Source of the DNA: JAJYTL01 sp046705265
GTDB taxonomy: Bacteria > Pseudomonadota > Alphaproteobacteria > Ferrovibrionales > Ferrovibrionaceae
Assembly (NCBI GenBank): GCA_046705265.1
Contig: JBJKQL010000002.1
Span: 1 to 22,157 of the forward strand
Reading direction: 5' to 3'
DNA: 22,157 bases
Each line of letters begins with the position of its first letter. Positions within the stretch are counted from its first letter, which is position 1. The notes below the pieces were generated by a model. The model ran no database searches and was not told where the DNA came from. It was given only the letters and a program-made list of their open reading frames with translations. The position numbers and the translations under genes were made by a program. Positions 21,817 to 22,157 of the stretch are shown piece after piece.

Positions 21817-22157
21817 ATGTTCGCCGTGATCTTCGAAGTGAAGCCGAGGGCGGATCGCAAGGATGCCTATCTCGCCATCGCGGGCGCGTTAAAGCCTCGG
21901 CTGGAGCAAATCGTCGGCTTCGTCTCGAATGAGCGTTTTGAAAGCCTGCGGCGTCCGGGCTGGCTGCTTTCCTTCTCTCTCTGGCGCGACGAGAAATCAC
22001 TGATTCGCTGGCGCACCGAAGCCAATCATCATCACGCGCAAATAAAAGGGCGATCGGAGATTTTTGCCGACTACCATCTTCGTGTCGGCGAAGTCTTGGG
22101 AGATAGCGAAACGCCTTTGGGCCAAGCGCTGTCCGAATACCACGGCGACGTCACGGA
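21817..22157 (+). CDS. Antibiotic biosynthesis monooxygenase (ABM) domain protein, 3' end outside window
   Basis: The frame opens at the ATG at 21817 (AGGAGA 6 nt upstream) and is still open at the window end after 113 codons. FAVIFEVKPRADRKDAYLAI, then GFVSNERFESLRRPGWLLSF and SLWRDEKSLIRWRTEANHHH fit the dimeric alpha/beta-barrel ABM fold. Members include quinone-forming monooxygenases and heme-degrading enzymes, but most are uncharacterised. It lies 29 bp after the hydrolase on the same strand, so the two probably form an operon under the divergent ArsR-type repressor. Confidence 0.85.
   Translation, partial: MFAVIFEVKPRADRKDAYLAIAGALKPRLEQIVGFVSNERFESLRRPGWLLSFSLWRDEKSLIRWRTEANHHHAQIKGRSEIFADYHLRVGEVLGDSETPLGQALSEYHGDVT

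Noticed and set aside
1..22157. CRISPR array, tRNA or rRNA genes
   Set aside because: No regularly spaced repeats or conserved RNA gene sequences were found on reading.

Overview
The window looks like a piece of an alphaproteobacterial chromosome, most likely Hyphomicrobiales (Rhizobiales). That is inferred from a DUF1476-type ATPase zeta homologue (a family known essentially from Alphaproteobacteria), perfect FixK/FNR-type dyads, an MlaA lipoprotein, and small-protein families typical of Bradyrhizobium and Beijerinckiaceae relatives. No rRNA, tRNA or CRISPR array was seen, and the species cannot be named from this stretch.

Region 1 (1-4180) is an accessory, prophage-like or degraded island. 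It has an 18-bp inverted repeat, two unrecognised plus-strand genes, and three small minus-strand genes that are paralogues of one another and share an upstream element. It also has a dispersed family of terminator-like hairpins pointing to the minus strand, three FNR-like dyads, the tail of a truncated gene, an IS5-type transposase remnant, and a CPCC-type cysteine-rich gene on the minus strand that may be broken.

Region 2 (4181-6886) is a soluble histidine kinase without a sensor domain, followed 57 bp later by a HerA/DUF87 ATPase on the same strand. Region 3 (6887-8691) is an insertion-sequence graveyard: a chimeric IS110-type remnant and the first ~45 codons of an IS1634-type transposase. 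A small membrane protein follows at 8692-8979.

Region 4 (9404-13337) is the intact cyoABCD operon for a cytochrome bo3-type quinol oxidase, with all heme, CuB, proton-channel and quinol-site residues checked in CyoB. No cyoE is in the window. Upstream lie a 9-bp hairpin and a G/T-rich tract. Region 5 (13364-16208) holds an SDR dehydrogenase and a divergent aldo/keto reductase, then mlaA on the minus strand.

Region 6 (16209-20148) has an orphan HTH/coiled-coil protein preceded by a perfect TTGGCAA palindrome, a zeta-like ATPase inhibitor homologue with an altered N-terminus downstream of a perfect FNR/FixK dyad, and a DUF389 membrane protein. Region 7 (20001-22157) is an ArsR-type repressor divergent from an alpha/beta hydrolase and an ABM-domain monooxygenase. 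The hydrolase reading frame is interrupted by two in-frame stops where Trp codons are expected.

I do not see a clear new multi-gene system. The strongest leads are the paralogous small-gene array with a shared upstream element and clustered FNR-like dyads, the zeta-like protein under a probable oxygen-responsive site, and the twice-interrupted hydrolase.
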